DNA of 64,000 nt, from the NCBI RefSeq assembly GCF_023371205.1, contig NZ_JAMCCO010000001.1, positions 864,662-928,661 on the forward strand, given 5' to 3'. The stretch's first letter is position 1; every line of letters begins with the position of its first letter. The position numbers and the translations under genes are program-made. Below, piece after piece: positions 52,280-60,333 of the stretch. The notes below the pieces were generated by a model, which was not told the origin of the DNA, ran no database searches, and saw only the letters and a list, made by a program, of their open reading frames with translations. The DNA comes from Parvivirga hydrogeniphila (GTDB lineage Bacteria > Actinomycetota > Coriobacteriia > Anaerosomatales > Anaerosomataceae).

Positions 52280-52981
52280 ATGCTGCCGTTTGCGCGCGTC
52301 GAAGTGGGGTCGCCTGCAGAGAGGCGGTGCCGGCTCTGCCGCCCGTCGAGCACGCCTGTCACCTGGCGGTCCGTCGCGGACGTCGCTGCCGAGCTTAAGG
52401 AGGTCGTCTCCGAGTGGACGGCGCCTGTGGGCCCGAGCGTGCTGCTCGCAGGAGCGGAGCCGTTCGCGCACCCCTCGCTCCCGGCGATCGTGGCAGCGGC
52501 GAGAGACGCCGGATTCGAGCGCATCGGCATTGAGACGGACGCGACGGCGCTCGTTCGGGGCGAGAACGCGCGCGGGTCGCTCCACGCAGGAGTGCGCCAC
52601 CTGTCTGCGATGCTGTTCGGCGTCGGCGAGATGGGCGATGCGATGGCCGGGGCGCCCGGGGCGTCGGCGACCGCCCTGCAGGGGATCGAGCGGTTCGTGC
52701 AGGTGGCGGCCGACGAGCACCTGGTCGTTGCGGTCTCCGTCGTCGTGCCGGTGTGCCGCCACAACGTCGAGCACCTGCCGGTCATCGTGGCTGCGGCCGC
52801 GCGCGCCGGTGCTGCGCGTGTGGTGCTCGAAGCGGCGGAAGCGGTCGCTGAGAGTGCCGGGCCGATTGTCGCTGCCGCGTGCGATACCGGCACGGTCAAC
52901 CGGGCGTGGGTGGAGGTCCGCGGCGTGCCGCTCCCGACCACGCACGAGGTGCACCGAGGCGGGGAGGTGCTGCGAGCGTGA
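52280..52981 (+). CDS. Degenerate radical-SAM-like protein without cluster motif
   Basis: 233 residues. The stretch VGPSVLLAGAEPFAHPSLPA then IVAAARDAGFERIGIETDAT, with GVRHLSAMLFGVGEMGDAMA and GIERFVQVA, reads like the beta2-beta4 part of a MoaA-type radical SAM barrel (the GGEP, ETNGT and DG blocks). The cluster-binding CxxxCxxC is missing: only CRLC appears near residue 17, so catalysis is unlikely. AAGGAGG precedes the ATG by 3 bases, and TATACT at 52250-52255 may be its -10. The stop overlaps the start of a real radical SAM gene, so it may be a partner subunit. The family link is my reading by eye. Confidence 0.6.
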   Translation: MLPFARVEVGSPAERRCRLCRPSSTPVTWRSVADVAAELKEVVSEWTAPVGPSVLLAGAEPFAHPSLPAIVAAARDAGFERIGIETDATALVRGENARGSLHAGVRHLSAMLFGVGEMGDAMAGAPGASATALQGIERFVQVAADEHLVVAVSVVVPVCRHNVEHLPVIVAAAARAGAARVVLEAAEAVAESAGPIVAAACDTGTVNRAWVEVRGVPLPTTHEVHRGGEVLRA

Positions 52982-54243
52982 GACCGCTTCGCGTCGTCTT
53001 CCTCGCGCTCAACAGCCCCGGGTACCGCTCGCTCGGGTGCGCCTACGTCCGTGCGTACGCACAGCACGACCGGCGGCTGAGCGGCGCTGCGGCGTTCACG
53101 ACGCTCGATCTCGACGCCGGAACCGACCCCTGGTGGGTCGCGTACCGCGTTCTGGGGCTTCAGCCGGACGTCGTCGCGGCATCGGTGATGTGCTGGTCGG
53201 CGCGTGACACCTATGAGGCGCTGCGCATCGTCAAGGCCGCTGCGCCGGACACCTTCGTCGTCGCTGGCGGGCCCGAGGTCTCGCCGATCGGCGAGGACGT
53301 GCTCGCGGACCATCCGGAGATCGACGCGGTGGTGGCAGGCGAAGGCGAGCTCACGTTCGCGGACCTTCTGGCGGCCCGCATCCAGTCGCGGCCGCTCGAG
53401 CGAGTCGAGGGCATCGTCTACAGGTCGCCCGATGGCGAGGTCCGGTCGACGCCGCCCCGGCAGCTTCCGAGCGACCTGGACGTGCTCCCGTCGCCGTACT
53501 TGACCGGGATCTTGCAGCCGGTCGATGGCGCCACCTACATCGAGACCTATCGTGGCTGCCCGCACCGGTGCGGGTACTGCTTCGAGGGCAAGGGCAGCAC
53601 GCGCATCAGGGCCTTCTCGAAACAGCGTGTCGAGGCGGAGATCGACCTCATCGCCTCGACGCCTGGCGTCAGGTCGTTCTCGTTCATCGACCCTGTGTTC
53701 AATCTCACCCAGGAGCGGCTCGCGTGGCTCTCGAAGGTCCTCGGTCCGTACGCGCAGGAAGGCGCGCGCATCCACACTGTGGAGGTCGACATCGAGCGCA
53801 TCGACGACGAGGCGGCGCTTCTGCTAGCGGAGGCGGGCGTGGTCTCTGTCGAGACGGGCCCCCAGACGACCGGCGCGGATGCGCTTTCCGCCTGCCGGCG
53901 GGCGTTCGATCGCGACCGCTTCGTCGCCGGCGTGGAGGCGTGCAAGCGCCGCGGGATCCGGGTCGAGTGCGACCTCATCGTGGGGCTGCCCGGCGACACG
54001 ATCGGCGACAGCTTCGAGAGCATGCGGTTCTGCATCGGCCTCGATCCGGGCAAGATCCAGACATCCACGCTGCGCGTGCTTCCCGGGACGGACTTCTTTG
54101 AGCGGGCCGACGAGCTTGGCGTGGTCTTCGACCCTGAGCCTCCTCACGAGGTCATCTGCACGCGCGAAGCGAGCTTCGTGGACCTGCGGCGCGCAGAAGT
54201 CCGTTTGACGTGGTTGCAGCGTCAGTACGAGGCGAGAGCATAA
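52978..54243 (+). CDS. B12-binding-domain radical SAM protein
   Basis: 421 residues. Residues about 1-150 form a cobalamin-binding-type Rossmann domain (LRVVFLALNSPGYRSLGCAY; FVVAGGPEVSPIGEDVLADH) and a VVAGEGELTFADL motif. The radical SAM core has the cluster motif CPHRCGYC (about 196-203) and GIRVECDLIVGLPGD. Lack of a DxHxxG motif does not exclude B12 binding, since many such proteins have lost it. Likely a methyltransferase or other C-H chemistry; substrate unknown. It overlaps the previous gene by 4 bases (GTGA) and precedes the aminotransferase by 9 bases. Confidence 0.85.
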   Translation: MRPLRVVFLALNSPGYRSLGCAYVRAYAQHDRRLSGAAAFTTLDLDAGTDPWWVAYRVLGLQPDVVAASVMCWSARDTYEALRIVKAAAPDTFVVAGGPEVSPIGEDVLADHPEIDAVVAGEGELTFADLLAARIQSRPLERVEGIVYRSPDGEVRSTPPRQLPSDLDVLPSPYLTGILQPVDGATYIETYRGCPHRCGYCFEGKGSTRIRAFSKQRVEAEIDLIASTPGVRSFSFIDPVFNLTQERLAWLSKVLGPYAQEGARIHTVEVDIERIDDEAALLLAEAGVVSVETGPQTTGADALSACRRAFDRDRFVAGVEACKRRGIRVECDLIVGLPGDTIGDSFESMRFCIGLDPGKIQTSTLRVLPGTDFFERADELGVVFDPEPPHEVICTREASFVDLRRAEVRLTWLQRQYEARA

Positions 54244-54252
54244 GGAGGCACT

Positions 54253-55428
54253 GTGAGCGACGTGTCGGAGCGCGCCCAGGCGATGCGGCCGTTCGTGGTG
54301 ATGGACGTGGTCGCTCGGGCCAAAGAGCTCGAGGCGCAAGGACGAGACGTCGTCCGGTTGGAGATCGGCGACCCCGATTTCCCGACGCCGCGGCGCATCA
54401 CCGAGGCTGCGGAGAAGGCCATGGAGTCCGGAGAGACCGGCTACACGCAGTCGGCCGGCCTGCCGACGTTGCGCGAGGCGATCGTCGAGCACATGCGGTG
54501 CGCTTACGGCGTCACCGTCTCTGCAGACGACATCGTCGTAACCCAGGGAACGTCTCCGGCCATGCTGCTCACCTTCGGCGCTCTGCTCGACCCAGGCGAT
54601 GAGGTCATCATGGCCGATCCGTGCTATCCCGCCTATCCGAACTACGTGCGCTTCCTGGGAAGCACCCCGGTGCCGCTCACGGTGCGCGCTGAGGACGGAT
54701 TCCGGTTCCGGCTCGACGAGCTCGAGGCCGCCATCACGCCGCGCACGAAGGCGATCGTCGTGAATTCGCCGGGTAATCCGACCGGAGCGGTGCTGCACGA
54801 CGCCGACATCCGCGCGCTCGCTGAGATAGCGGAGCGCCGTGGCCTGTGGATCGTGAGCGACGAGATCTACCACGGGCTTCAGTTCACGGACAGGAGCCGC
54901 TCCGTCCTCGAGTACACCGACCGGGCATTCGTGCTGAACGGCTTCTCGAAGGCGTACGCCATGACGGGGTGGCGGCTCGGGTACCTGATCGCGCCGCGGG
55001 CCTTCGTCCGGGCCGCAGAAGTCATCCAGCAGAACTTCTTCTTGTGCGCCAACCACTTCGTCCAGGTGGCCGGTGCGGTCGCGCTCCTCGAAGGCCAAGG
55101 GGAGGTCGCGCGGATGCGGGCGATCTACGAGCAACGGAGGTCGTTCCTCGTCCCGGCGCTGCGCTCGCTCGGCCTCCGCATCGATGTCGAGCCGCAGGGG
55201 GCGTTCTACGTGTTCGCCGATGCGCGGGCGTGGGGAAGCGATTCTCATGCGCTCGCATCGCGGCTGCTCGAAGAGGCAGGCGTCGCGGTCGCTCCCGGCA
55301 TCGACTTCGGTTCGGGGGGAGAGGGGTTCTTGCGGTTCAGCTACGCGACATCGATGGAACGGCTGGAAGAAGGCGTGCGCCGCCTGTCGGAGTGGGCGTT
55401 GGCGCACGCGGACGAGCATCAGGGGTAA
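54253..55428 (+). CDS. Class I/II pyridoxal-phosphate aminotransferase
   Basis: 391 residues, fold type I (AspC-like). The N-terminal DVVRLEIGDPDFPTPRRITE, the ring-stacking region VTQGTSPAMLL, the Asn/Pro motif VVNSPGNPTGAVL, the Asp in WIVSDEIYHGLQF, and the Schiff-base Lys in VLNGFSKAYAMTGWRLGYL are present. The substrate amino acid is not clear; members close to this pattern use aspartate, alanine or aromatic acids. Start GTG 54253 follows AAGGAGG. It sits in a likely operon with the two radical-SAM-like genes. Confidence 0.9.
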   Translation: MSDVSERAQAMRPFVVMDVVARAKELEAQGRDVVRLEIGDPDFPTPRRITEAAEKAMESGETGYTQSAGLPTLREAIVEHMRCAYGVTVSADDIVVTQGTSPAMLLTFGALLDPGDEVIMADPCYPAYPNYVRFLGSTPVPLTVRAEDGFRFRLDELEAAITPRTKAIVVNSPGNPTGAVLHDADIRALAEIAERRGLWIVSDEIYHGLQFTDRSRSVLEYTDRAFVLNGFSKAYAMTGWRLGYLIAPRAFVRAAEVIQQNFFLCANHFVQVAGAVALLEGQGEVARMRAIYEQRRSFLVPALRSLGLRIDVEPQGAFYVFADARAWGSDSHALASRLLEEAGVAVAPGIDFGSGGEGFLRFSYATSMERLEEGVRRLSEWALAHADEHQG

Positions 55429-55449
55429 GGAAGGGCAGGAGGTGGCGTC

Positions 55450-55884
55450 GTGCAGATCGGCAGCAGCGGCCGCATCGTGAAGCTGGCAGACGGCGAGGCG
55501 GTGTTCAACGAAGGCGATCCCGGCGACCGCATGTTCGTCGTGCTTCGCGGCGCGGTCCGCATCAAGAAGCGCGGCATGCACGTGGAGACCGTCGTCGGGG
55601 AGATGGGACCCGGCGAGATGTTCGGCGAGTCGGCCGTCCTCGAGGAGCGGCCGCGATCAGCGACCGCGGTCGCGGTCGGCGACACCGAGCTCGCGTCGTA
55701 CGACAGAGAGGAGTTCCTCTCGGCGCTTCGCTCTGACCCGGAGCTGGCCCTCAGCGCGATGCGCGCGATGGCGGAACGGCTGCGCGTCACCACGGAGCGG
55801 CTGCAGCACCTCGTAACGCAGCACGTGCTGGACCGGGCGGAGATGGCCCTCACGGAGAAAGCGTTGCTTGAGGCCGAACTGTGA
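55450..55884 (+). CDS. Cyclic-nucleotide-binding domain protein
   Basis: 144 residues, a single cNMP-binding beta-roll. VFNEGDPGDRMFVVLRGAVR is the first strands; the phosphate-binding cassette is PGEMFGESAVLEERPRSATA with its Glu and Arg. There is no helix-turn-helix; a C-terminal helix (about 100-140) with VTTERLQHLVTQHVL may mediate dimerisation. It is a stand-alone sensor or regulator domain, possibly acting on neighbours. It follows the aminotransferase by 21 bases. Confidence 0.8.
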   Translation: MQIGSSGRIVKLADGEAVFNEGDPGDRMFVVLRGAVRIKKRGMHVETVVGEMGPGEMFGESAVLEERPRSATAVAVGDTELASYDREEFLSALRSDPELALSAMRAMAERLRVTTERLQHLVTQHVLDRAEMALTEKALLEAEL

Positions 55885-55971
55885 TGAGCCGATAGAGAAC
55901 AGCGGACGCGATCGCGATGGCACGTCGGTTGCTGAACGAAGACGGCACTGCTTCCGATGCGAGAGGCGAAC

Positions 55972-56706
55972 ATGGCTGAGGTCTGGAGCAAGGCGGACTT
56001 GCACATCCACTCCGATCACAGCGACGGTCTGGCGACCATCCCCGAGATCATGGAGCACGTCGCGTCGCACACCGACCTGAAGGTCATCGCGATCACCGAC
56101 CACAACACCATCGAAGGCGCGCTGTTCGCGCAGTCCCTTGCCGAGATGTACGACGTGGAAGTCGTCGTGGGCGAGGAAGTGTCCTCCCGGTCGGGCCACA
56201 TCATCGGCCTGTGGCTGCGCGAAGCGGTCCCACCGGGGCTGAGCGCGGCAGAGACGGTCGCGCGCATCCAGGAGCAGGGCGGGGTGGCCGTCATCGCGCA
56301 CCCGTTCGCAAACCGTGCGTTCGGTCCGTTCGGCCTCGAAAGCGTCGGCAACGCGATCCGGGACGTGGCATTCCATGCGCTCGAGGTCTACAACTCCTCC
56401 CCGTACCTCATCCACGCGAACCGGCTTGCGGCAAAGGCGTTTTCCGGCGGCCAGGGCATCGCGGCCACGGGCGGGAGCGACGCGCACGTGCTCAAGGCCA
56501 TCGGCGCGGGCTACACGCTTTTCCGAGGCTCCACAGCAGAGGACCTGCGTCGGAGCATCGAGAACCTCGAGACGAGAGCGGAAGCTGGCCGCGGCGGGCT
56601 TTCTGTGGCCCTCAGGTACGCGTTCCTCTACCCGAAGATCCGCCGCATGCAGGCGTGGAACTGGGACCGCTGCAAAGCGGCGAAGCAGGTCGCCCGCCCC
56701 TGCTAG
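55972..56706 (+). CDS. PHP-domain phosphoesterase
   Basis: 244 residues. PHP metal motifs: ADLHIHSDHSDGLATIPEIM, AITDHNTIEGAL, GEEVSSRSGHIIGL, VAVIAHPFANRAFGP, and TGGSDAHVLKAIG. These give the expected four-site metal cluster. Substrate unknown; related proteins cleave phosphate esters such as 3',5'-nucleoside bisphosphate or RNA ends. I prefer the Met at 55972, with AGAGGC upstream, over 55957. Its last bases overlap the convergent gene. Confidence 0.85.
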   Translation: MAEVWSKADLHIHSDHSDGLATIPEIMEHVASHTDLKVIAITDHNTIEGALFAQSLAEMYDVEVVVGEEVSSRSGHIIGLWLREAVPPGLSAAETVARIQEQGGVAVIAHPFANRAFGPFGLESVGNAIRDVAFHALEVYNSSPYLIHANRLAAKAFSGGQGIAATGGSDAHVLKAIGAGYTLFRGSTAEDLRRSIENLETRAEAGRGGLSVALRYAFLYPKIRRMQAWNWDRCKAAKQVARPC

Positions 56707-57929
56707 CGTGCGTCGGGCTCAAGACCGAGCGCTTGTGCGATGCGTGACGCCACAACGTCGATGAGCACTTCATCGTCTCCCCACGGCGGCAGTACCGTGA
56801 CCTGCACGTGTTCCGGCAGGCGTGCGTCCCGCACGTCGCGGCCGGTGTCCAGAAGCGTCACCAGGTCCGGGTAGAGGATCGCGGCGGGACACACGACGAT
56901 GCGGGTCGAGCCGATGGCTGCCAGGTGTCGAAGCGCTTCTGCGAGGTTCGGGCTCTGCCAGTCCACCCACGCGGAGCGGATCGCGTGAGACGGCACTCCG
57001 GCGTCTTCAAGCAGCACCGCGACCCGTGTCAGGAAGTACGTCTCATCCTCGAGCCACGACCTGCTCTGGGCATGCCACGCTGACGGTGTCCCCGGTCCGA
57101 GGAGCACGACTCCCGTCGCTGCGCGTTCGTCTGCAGGCACGCGATCGAGGATCCGCTCCGTCAGACGGGACGCCAGCCGTACGTCGCGCCAGATGCTCGG
57201 CTCGGTCACGCGCGGCAGCCGGTTCGGCGGCGCGATGCGCTCCGCCGCCAGTCGTGCCTCGAGGTATGGCAAGGACCCGGCTGCCCCGAGTTCGACGACC
57301 GCCAACGAAGCGGATCCAGACGCAGCGATCACGCTCGGAAGGTCGGGGGCGGAGTCGACGTACGCGACAGCGACATCGAGCGTTCCGCCGGGTCTGCTGA
57401 GGCGTTCTCGGACGCCATCAGCGATCGCGTCGACGACGTACCGTGCGGGGTGCGGGCCGCGCAAGGCCCGGTACCGCATGCGCTCTGTGAGGAAGACGAG
57501 GGGCAGCACGCCAGGGGACAGCGTAGCCGCCCCCGTCCGCTCGATACGGGCAAGCCGGGAGGCGAGAAGGCGCGGATCGTACTCGTGCGGCTCGGCGTCC
57601 GCGAGTATGACGGCCAGGCGCTCCGCTGGCGGGCGCTGCGCTCTCCTGCGCGCTCGTGGATTCCCGGACGCTGCGCTCAGCACGAGAGAAGCGGCGAGCC
57701 GATACCCTGCAAGGGAGCCCGCCGCGGCGAAGGCGAGCGCGACGAACGCCGGGGCCACCTCCCCGTGTACAGCGGCCAGCCCTGCGGCCGACCACGCTGC
57801 GAACAGGCATGACAACGCGCACAGGACAAGCCCCAGGAAGCCGAGCGGCCTGCGTGCGACCAGCCCGACGACGAGCGATATGCCAGCGAGGACGCCGAAC
57901 AGCGCAGCTGCAGCCCAGAGTGCGCTCAC
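56703..57929 (-). CDS. Membrane-anchored ferrochelatase-like protein
   Basis: 408 residues. Three N-terminal membrane segments (SALWAAAALFGVLAGISLVV; FLGLVLCALSCLFAAWSAAG; APAFVALAFAAAGSLAGYRL). The C-terminal domain (about 135-408) is chelatase-like: GVVLLGPGTPSAWHAQSRSW, WVDWQSPNLAEALRHLAAIG, VVCPAAILYPDLVTLLDTGR and VLPPWGDDEVLIDVVA match the HemH/CbiX second half. The first half is weak (ARIERTGAATLSPGVLPLVF). The catalytic His/Glu pair of ferrochelatase is not obvious, so activity is open. I set the start at GTG 57929, with GGAG 5 bases upstream. No haem genes are near. Confidence 0.65.
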   Translation of the reverse strand: MSALWAAAALFGVLAGISLVVGLVARRPLGFLGLVLCALSCLFAAWSAAGLAAVHGEVAPAFVALAFAAAGSLAGYRLAASLVLSAASGNPRARRRAQRPPAERLAVILADAEPHEYDPRLLASRLARIERTGAATLSPGVLPLVFLTERMRYRALRGPHPARYVVDAIADGVRERLSRPGGTLDVAVAYVDSAPDLPSVIAASGSASLAVVELGAAGSLPYLEARLAAERIAPPNRLPRVTEPSIWRDVRLASRLTERILDRVPADERAATGVVLLGPGTPSAWHAQSRSWLEDETYFLTRVAVLLEDAGVPSHAIRSAWVDWQSPNLAEALRHLAAIGSTRIVVCPAAILYPDLVTLLDTGRDVRDARLPEHVQVTVLPPWGDDEVLIDVVASRIAQALGLEPDAR

Positions 57930-57991
57930 CAAGACTCCGTTCCGAGGCGTGCGTCTTGTAGACTGGACAGTAGCACAACCAAGGTCGTTGT

Positions 57992-58019
57992 TTGACAAGG
58001 ATACCCGCCGGGGTATAAT
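57992..58019 (+). promoter_or_regulatory. trxA promoter
   Basis: TTGACA (57992-57997) and TATAAT (58014-58019), both exact consensus, 16 bases apart. Such a strong core suggests that expression is held down by a repressor; the palindrome at 58001-58016 covers the spacer and part of the -10. Confidence 0.85.
58001..58016. promoter_or_regulatory. CstR/CsoR-type operator at trxA
   Basis: ATACCC-GCCG-GGGTAT, a 6-4-6 palindrome of the GC-tract-flanked type bound by the CsoR/RcnR/CstR family. It overlaps the trxA -10. A second copy lies at the promoter of the CsoR/CstR-family gene in this cluster. Confidence 0.65.
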
Positions 58020-58052
58020 CGAAACACGCATCATCTACACAAGGAGGAAGAG

Positions 58053-58376
58053 ATGGGATCTCTCGTCAAGGAAGTAAGCCAAGAAGAGTTCGACACCGAG
58101 GTGCTCGGCGCCTCGATGCCGGTCATCGTCGATTTCTGGGCCCCGTGGTGCGGCCCGTGCCGGCTCGTTGCACCGGAGCTGGACAAGCTGGCTGCCAAGC
58201 ACGGCGGGTCTGTGAAGTTCGTGAAGGTCAACGTCGATGAGAGCCGCGACATCGCGATCCGCTACGGCATCATGAGCATCCCGACGATCGCGAAGTTCGA
58301 GCGCGGGCAGCTCGTCACCCAGGTGATCGGTGCCCGGGGCGCGGACGCGCTCGCCAAGGAGTTCGGATTGGCGTGA
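58053..58376 (+). CDS. trxA: Thioredoxin
   Basis: 107 residues with the active site VDFWAPWCGPCRLVAPEL and the cis-Pro loop GIMSIPTIAKF; standard length. It reduces protein disulfides and persulfides. AAGGAGGAAG lies before the ATG. The consensus promoter overlapped by a CstR-type palindrome suggests induction by the regulator encoded 1 kb away, which is consistent with a persulfide response. No thioredoxin reductase is in the window. Confidence 0.95.
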   Translation: MGSLVKEVSQEEFDTEVLGASMPVIVDFWAPWCGPCRLVAPELDKLAAKHGGSVKFVKVNVDESRDIAIRYGIMSIPTIAKFERGQLVTQVIGARGADALAKEFGLA

Positions 58377-58382
58377 TGGCTC

Positions 58383-58589
58383 GTGCCGACGTATGAGCTC
58401 ACCTGCAAGACGTGCGGCCACAAGTTCGACCTGTTCCTCACGCGGTTGCTGCGTGACGATGACCGCGTGTGTCCGGAGTGCGGGTCGCGCGACGTGGCGC
58501 GCGGCATCGGAGGCGGGTTCGTGAGCACGCCGGCGGGCAGCACGTCGGCCGGTGTATCATCGTGCGTGCCGAGAGGCGGTTTCAGTTGA
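58383..58589 (+). CDS. FmdB-family zinc-ribbon protein
   Basis: 68 residues. Two CxxC pairs (TYELTCKTCGHKFDLFL and DRVCPECGSRDVARGI) form an FmdB/CxxC_CXXC_SSSS zinc ribbon, with a Ser/Gly-rich tail. Starts at GTG 58383, 6 bases after trxA. Role unknown; small proteins of this type are often near metal or sulfur genes. Confidence 0.8.
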   Translation: MPTYELTCKTCGHKFDLFLTRLLRDDDRVCPECGSRDVARGIGGGFVSTPAGSTSAGVSSCVPRGGFS

Positions 58590-58632
58590 GGGTGACGACC
58601 GGCCCGTGAGGCCGCGGTGTCGACGGAGCGCC

Positions 58633-59031
58633 ATGGAACTCGCGTATGCACGGACGTGCCGTGCGCCATACGAGAAGGTCGTGGAAGCCGTGGAGCGGAT
58701 GTCCGCCTCCCACGGCTTCTCTATCTGCGAGAAACGCGACATCCAGGCCATGCTGGCTGCAAAGGGTTTCGCAATCGCGCCGCTGACGATCTTCGAGATG
58801 CTTCCCGCCCGCGAGAGCGCTGAGTGGCACGATCTGCCCGAGGTCATCGTGCGCTGCAGGGTCCACGTCGCGGTCGTGGACGACGATGTGAGCGTCGGGG
58901 CGATCAGGCCGACCGCGCTATGCAGCGCACTGCTTCGCGGTGCAGTCGAAGACGTGATGCGCGACCTCGATCGAACGGTCGTCGCGCTCGTGGACGACGT
59001 GGCTGCTACTTCAGGCAGCTCGAGTACTTGA
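58633..59031 (+). CDS. DUF302-like protein
   Basis: 132 residues resembling DUF302: an N-terminal amphipathic part (APYEKVVEAVERMSASHGFS) and a C-terminal LPEVIVRCRVHVAVVDDDVS and GAIRPTALCSALLRGAVEDV. In place of the usual PCN stretch stands the RCRV turn. DUF302 proteins are of unknown function and often lie near redox or sulfur genes. GGAG precedes ATG 58633 by 5 bases. It overlaps the convergent cstR-like gene by 26 bases. Family match is moderate. Confidence 0.55.
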   Translation: MELAYARTCRAPYEKVVEAVERMSASHGFSICEKRDIQAMLAAKGFAIAPLTIFEMLPARESAEWHDLPEVIVRCRVHVAVVDDDVSVGAIRPTALCSALLRGAVEDVMRDLDRTVVALVDDVAATSGSSST

Positions 59032-59311
59032 GGAACACGCCGAGCGCCTCGTCGATGAGCTCTTCGCGCGTCTTCTCGGCATCATCGACCAGGCAGGTCT
59101 TCATGGAGTGGGCGATGATGTGGAGTCCTACCTGGTTGAGGGCGGACTTCGCAGCCATGATCTGGGTGAGGATCGCCTCGCAGTCCTTGTCGGACGAGAT
59201 CATCGACTGAAGGCCCCGGATCTGTCCTTCGAGCCGCCGCAGCCGGTTGAGGATGCGCCGCCGCTCTTCGTCTCGCACGTCGAGCGCGATTGCGCGCGTC
59301 TGTTCGACCAT
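59006..59311 (-). CDS. CsoR/CstR-family metal- or persulfide-sensing repressor
   Basis: 101 residues, DUF156 four-helix repressor (RRRILNRLRRLEGQIRGLQS; DCEAILTQIMAAKSALNQVG; AHSMKTCLVDDAEKTREELI). Two Cys (DKDC and KTC) align with the sensing thiols. The CsoR copper-ligand His two turns before the second Cys is a Ser (SMKTC), as in S. aureus CstR where Asn stands there, so persulfide sensing is likelier than copper. Two further Cys-type residues sit at the C-terminus (YSSCLK). It is divergent from a CDF transporter, and its promoter overlaps an operator. Confidence 0.8.
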   Translation of the reverse strand: MVEQTRAIALDVRDEERRRILNRLRRLEGQIRGLQSMISSDKDCEAILTQIMAAKSALNQVGLHIIAHSMKTCLVDDAEKTREELIDEALGVFLKYSSCLK

Positions 59312-59362
59312 CTCGACCCCGTTTCCTGTGCGGTATCATGCATGCCGTTGCACGTGACAGGG

Positions 59363-59391
59363 AGTATACCCGGGCAGGGTATCGAGGGCAA
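59363..59391 (-). promoter_or_regulatory. Promoter of the CstR-like gene
   Basis: On the - strand TTGCCC (59386-59391) and TATACT (59363-59368) with a 17-base spacer. The operator at 59366-59382 lies inside it and covers the -10, which fits autoregulation. Confidence 0.75.
59366..59382. promoter_or_regulatory. CstR/CsoR-type operator in the divergent region
   Basis: ATACCC-GGGCA-GGGTAT, arms identical to the site at trxA but with 5 central bases instead of 4. It sits between the repressor gene (-) and the CDF transporter (+), so it may control both. Confidence 0.65.
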
Positions 59392-59400
59392 GGAGCGGCC

Positions 59401-60333
59401 ATGGGGTGCTCGCGCGACCGGCGCGGTGGCGACGATCGTCTGCGCGAGGTGCGGCGGATACTGTGGGGCATTCTGGTGCTCAATCTTGCCGTCGCGGGCG
59501 CGAAGCTCGTGTACGGCCTCGTCACCCGCTCGCTCGCGATGACCGCGGACGGGTTCCACTCGCTGTTCGACGGCACGTCGAACGTCATCGGGCTCGTGGG
59601 CGTGAGCATAGCGGCGCGTCCCGCGGACCGAGGGCACCCGTACGGGCATGCGAAGTACGAGACGTATGCCTCGGCAGCGATCGGCGTGCTGCTCACCGTC
59701 GCTGCGTGGCGTGTCGGCGCCGAGTCGATCCAGCGGTTGCTTGCCGGGGGCGGAACTCCGCGAGTCGATGCCGGGTCGTTCGGCGTGATGCTTGCGACGC
59801 TCGCCGTCAACGTCGCCGTCACGACCTGGGAGCGTCGGGCGGGAATCCGTCTGAAGAGCGACATCCTCATCGCCGATGCCAGCCATACCGGTAGCGACAT
59901 CCTCGTGAGCCTCGGCGTCATCGCCGGCCTTGCTGCCGTCAAAGCGGGCTATCCCATTGCGGACCCGGTCCTTGGCCTGGTGGTCTGCGCGTTCATCGTC
60001 CGCGCTGCGTTGCGGGTGTTCCGGTCCGTGGACGAGACGCTCTCAGACAGGGCGCGTCTCGACCCGAAGACGGTCGAAGCCGTCGCGCTCGAAGTTCCAG
60101 GCGTGCTGGGCTGCCACGACGTGCGCACACGCGGCACGGCGTCGCACGTCGCAGTCGATCTGCACGTGCAGGTCGATCCAGAGGTGAGCATCGCTGCGGG
60201 CCACGAGATCGCTGAGACGGTGGAGCGGGTCTTGTGCGAACGCTTCGACGTGGTTTCGGACGTGATCGCCCACGTCGAGCCGCTCGATGACTACCAGAAG
60301 GCCAAGTCGGCGCGCTGGTCGGAGCAGGCGTGA
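59401..60333 (+). CDS. Cation diffusion facilitator family transporter
   Basis: 310 residues, about six membrane segments (RRILWGILVLNLAVAGAKLV; LAMTADGFHSLFDGTSNVIG, with the metal His and Asp; RGHPYGHAKYETYASAAIGV). The second metal motif is DASHTGSDILVSLGVIAG, and the C-terminal cytoplasmic ferredoxin-like domain carries GCHDVRTRGTASHVAVDLHV. It exchanges Zn, Fe or Mn for protons. Start ATG 59401 after AAGGAG. Next to the CstR-like operator, it may respond to the same signal, though metal control is the usual expectation. Confidence 0.9.
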   Translation: MGCSRDRRGGDDRLREVRRILWGILVLNLAVAGAKLVYGLVTRSLAMTADGFHSLFDGTSNVIGLVGVSIAARPADRGHPYGHAKYETYASAAIGVLLTVAAWRVGAESIQRLLAGGGTPRVDAGSFGVMLATLAVNVAVTTWERRAGIRLKSDILIADASHTGSDILVSLGVIAGLAAVKAGYPIADPVLGLVVCAFIVRAALRVFRSVDETLSDRARLDPKTVEAVALEVPGVLGCHDVRTRGTASHVAVDLHVQVDPEVSIAAGHEIAETVERVLCERFDVVSDVIAHVEPLDDYQKAKSARWSEQA

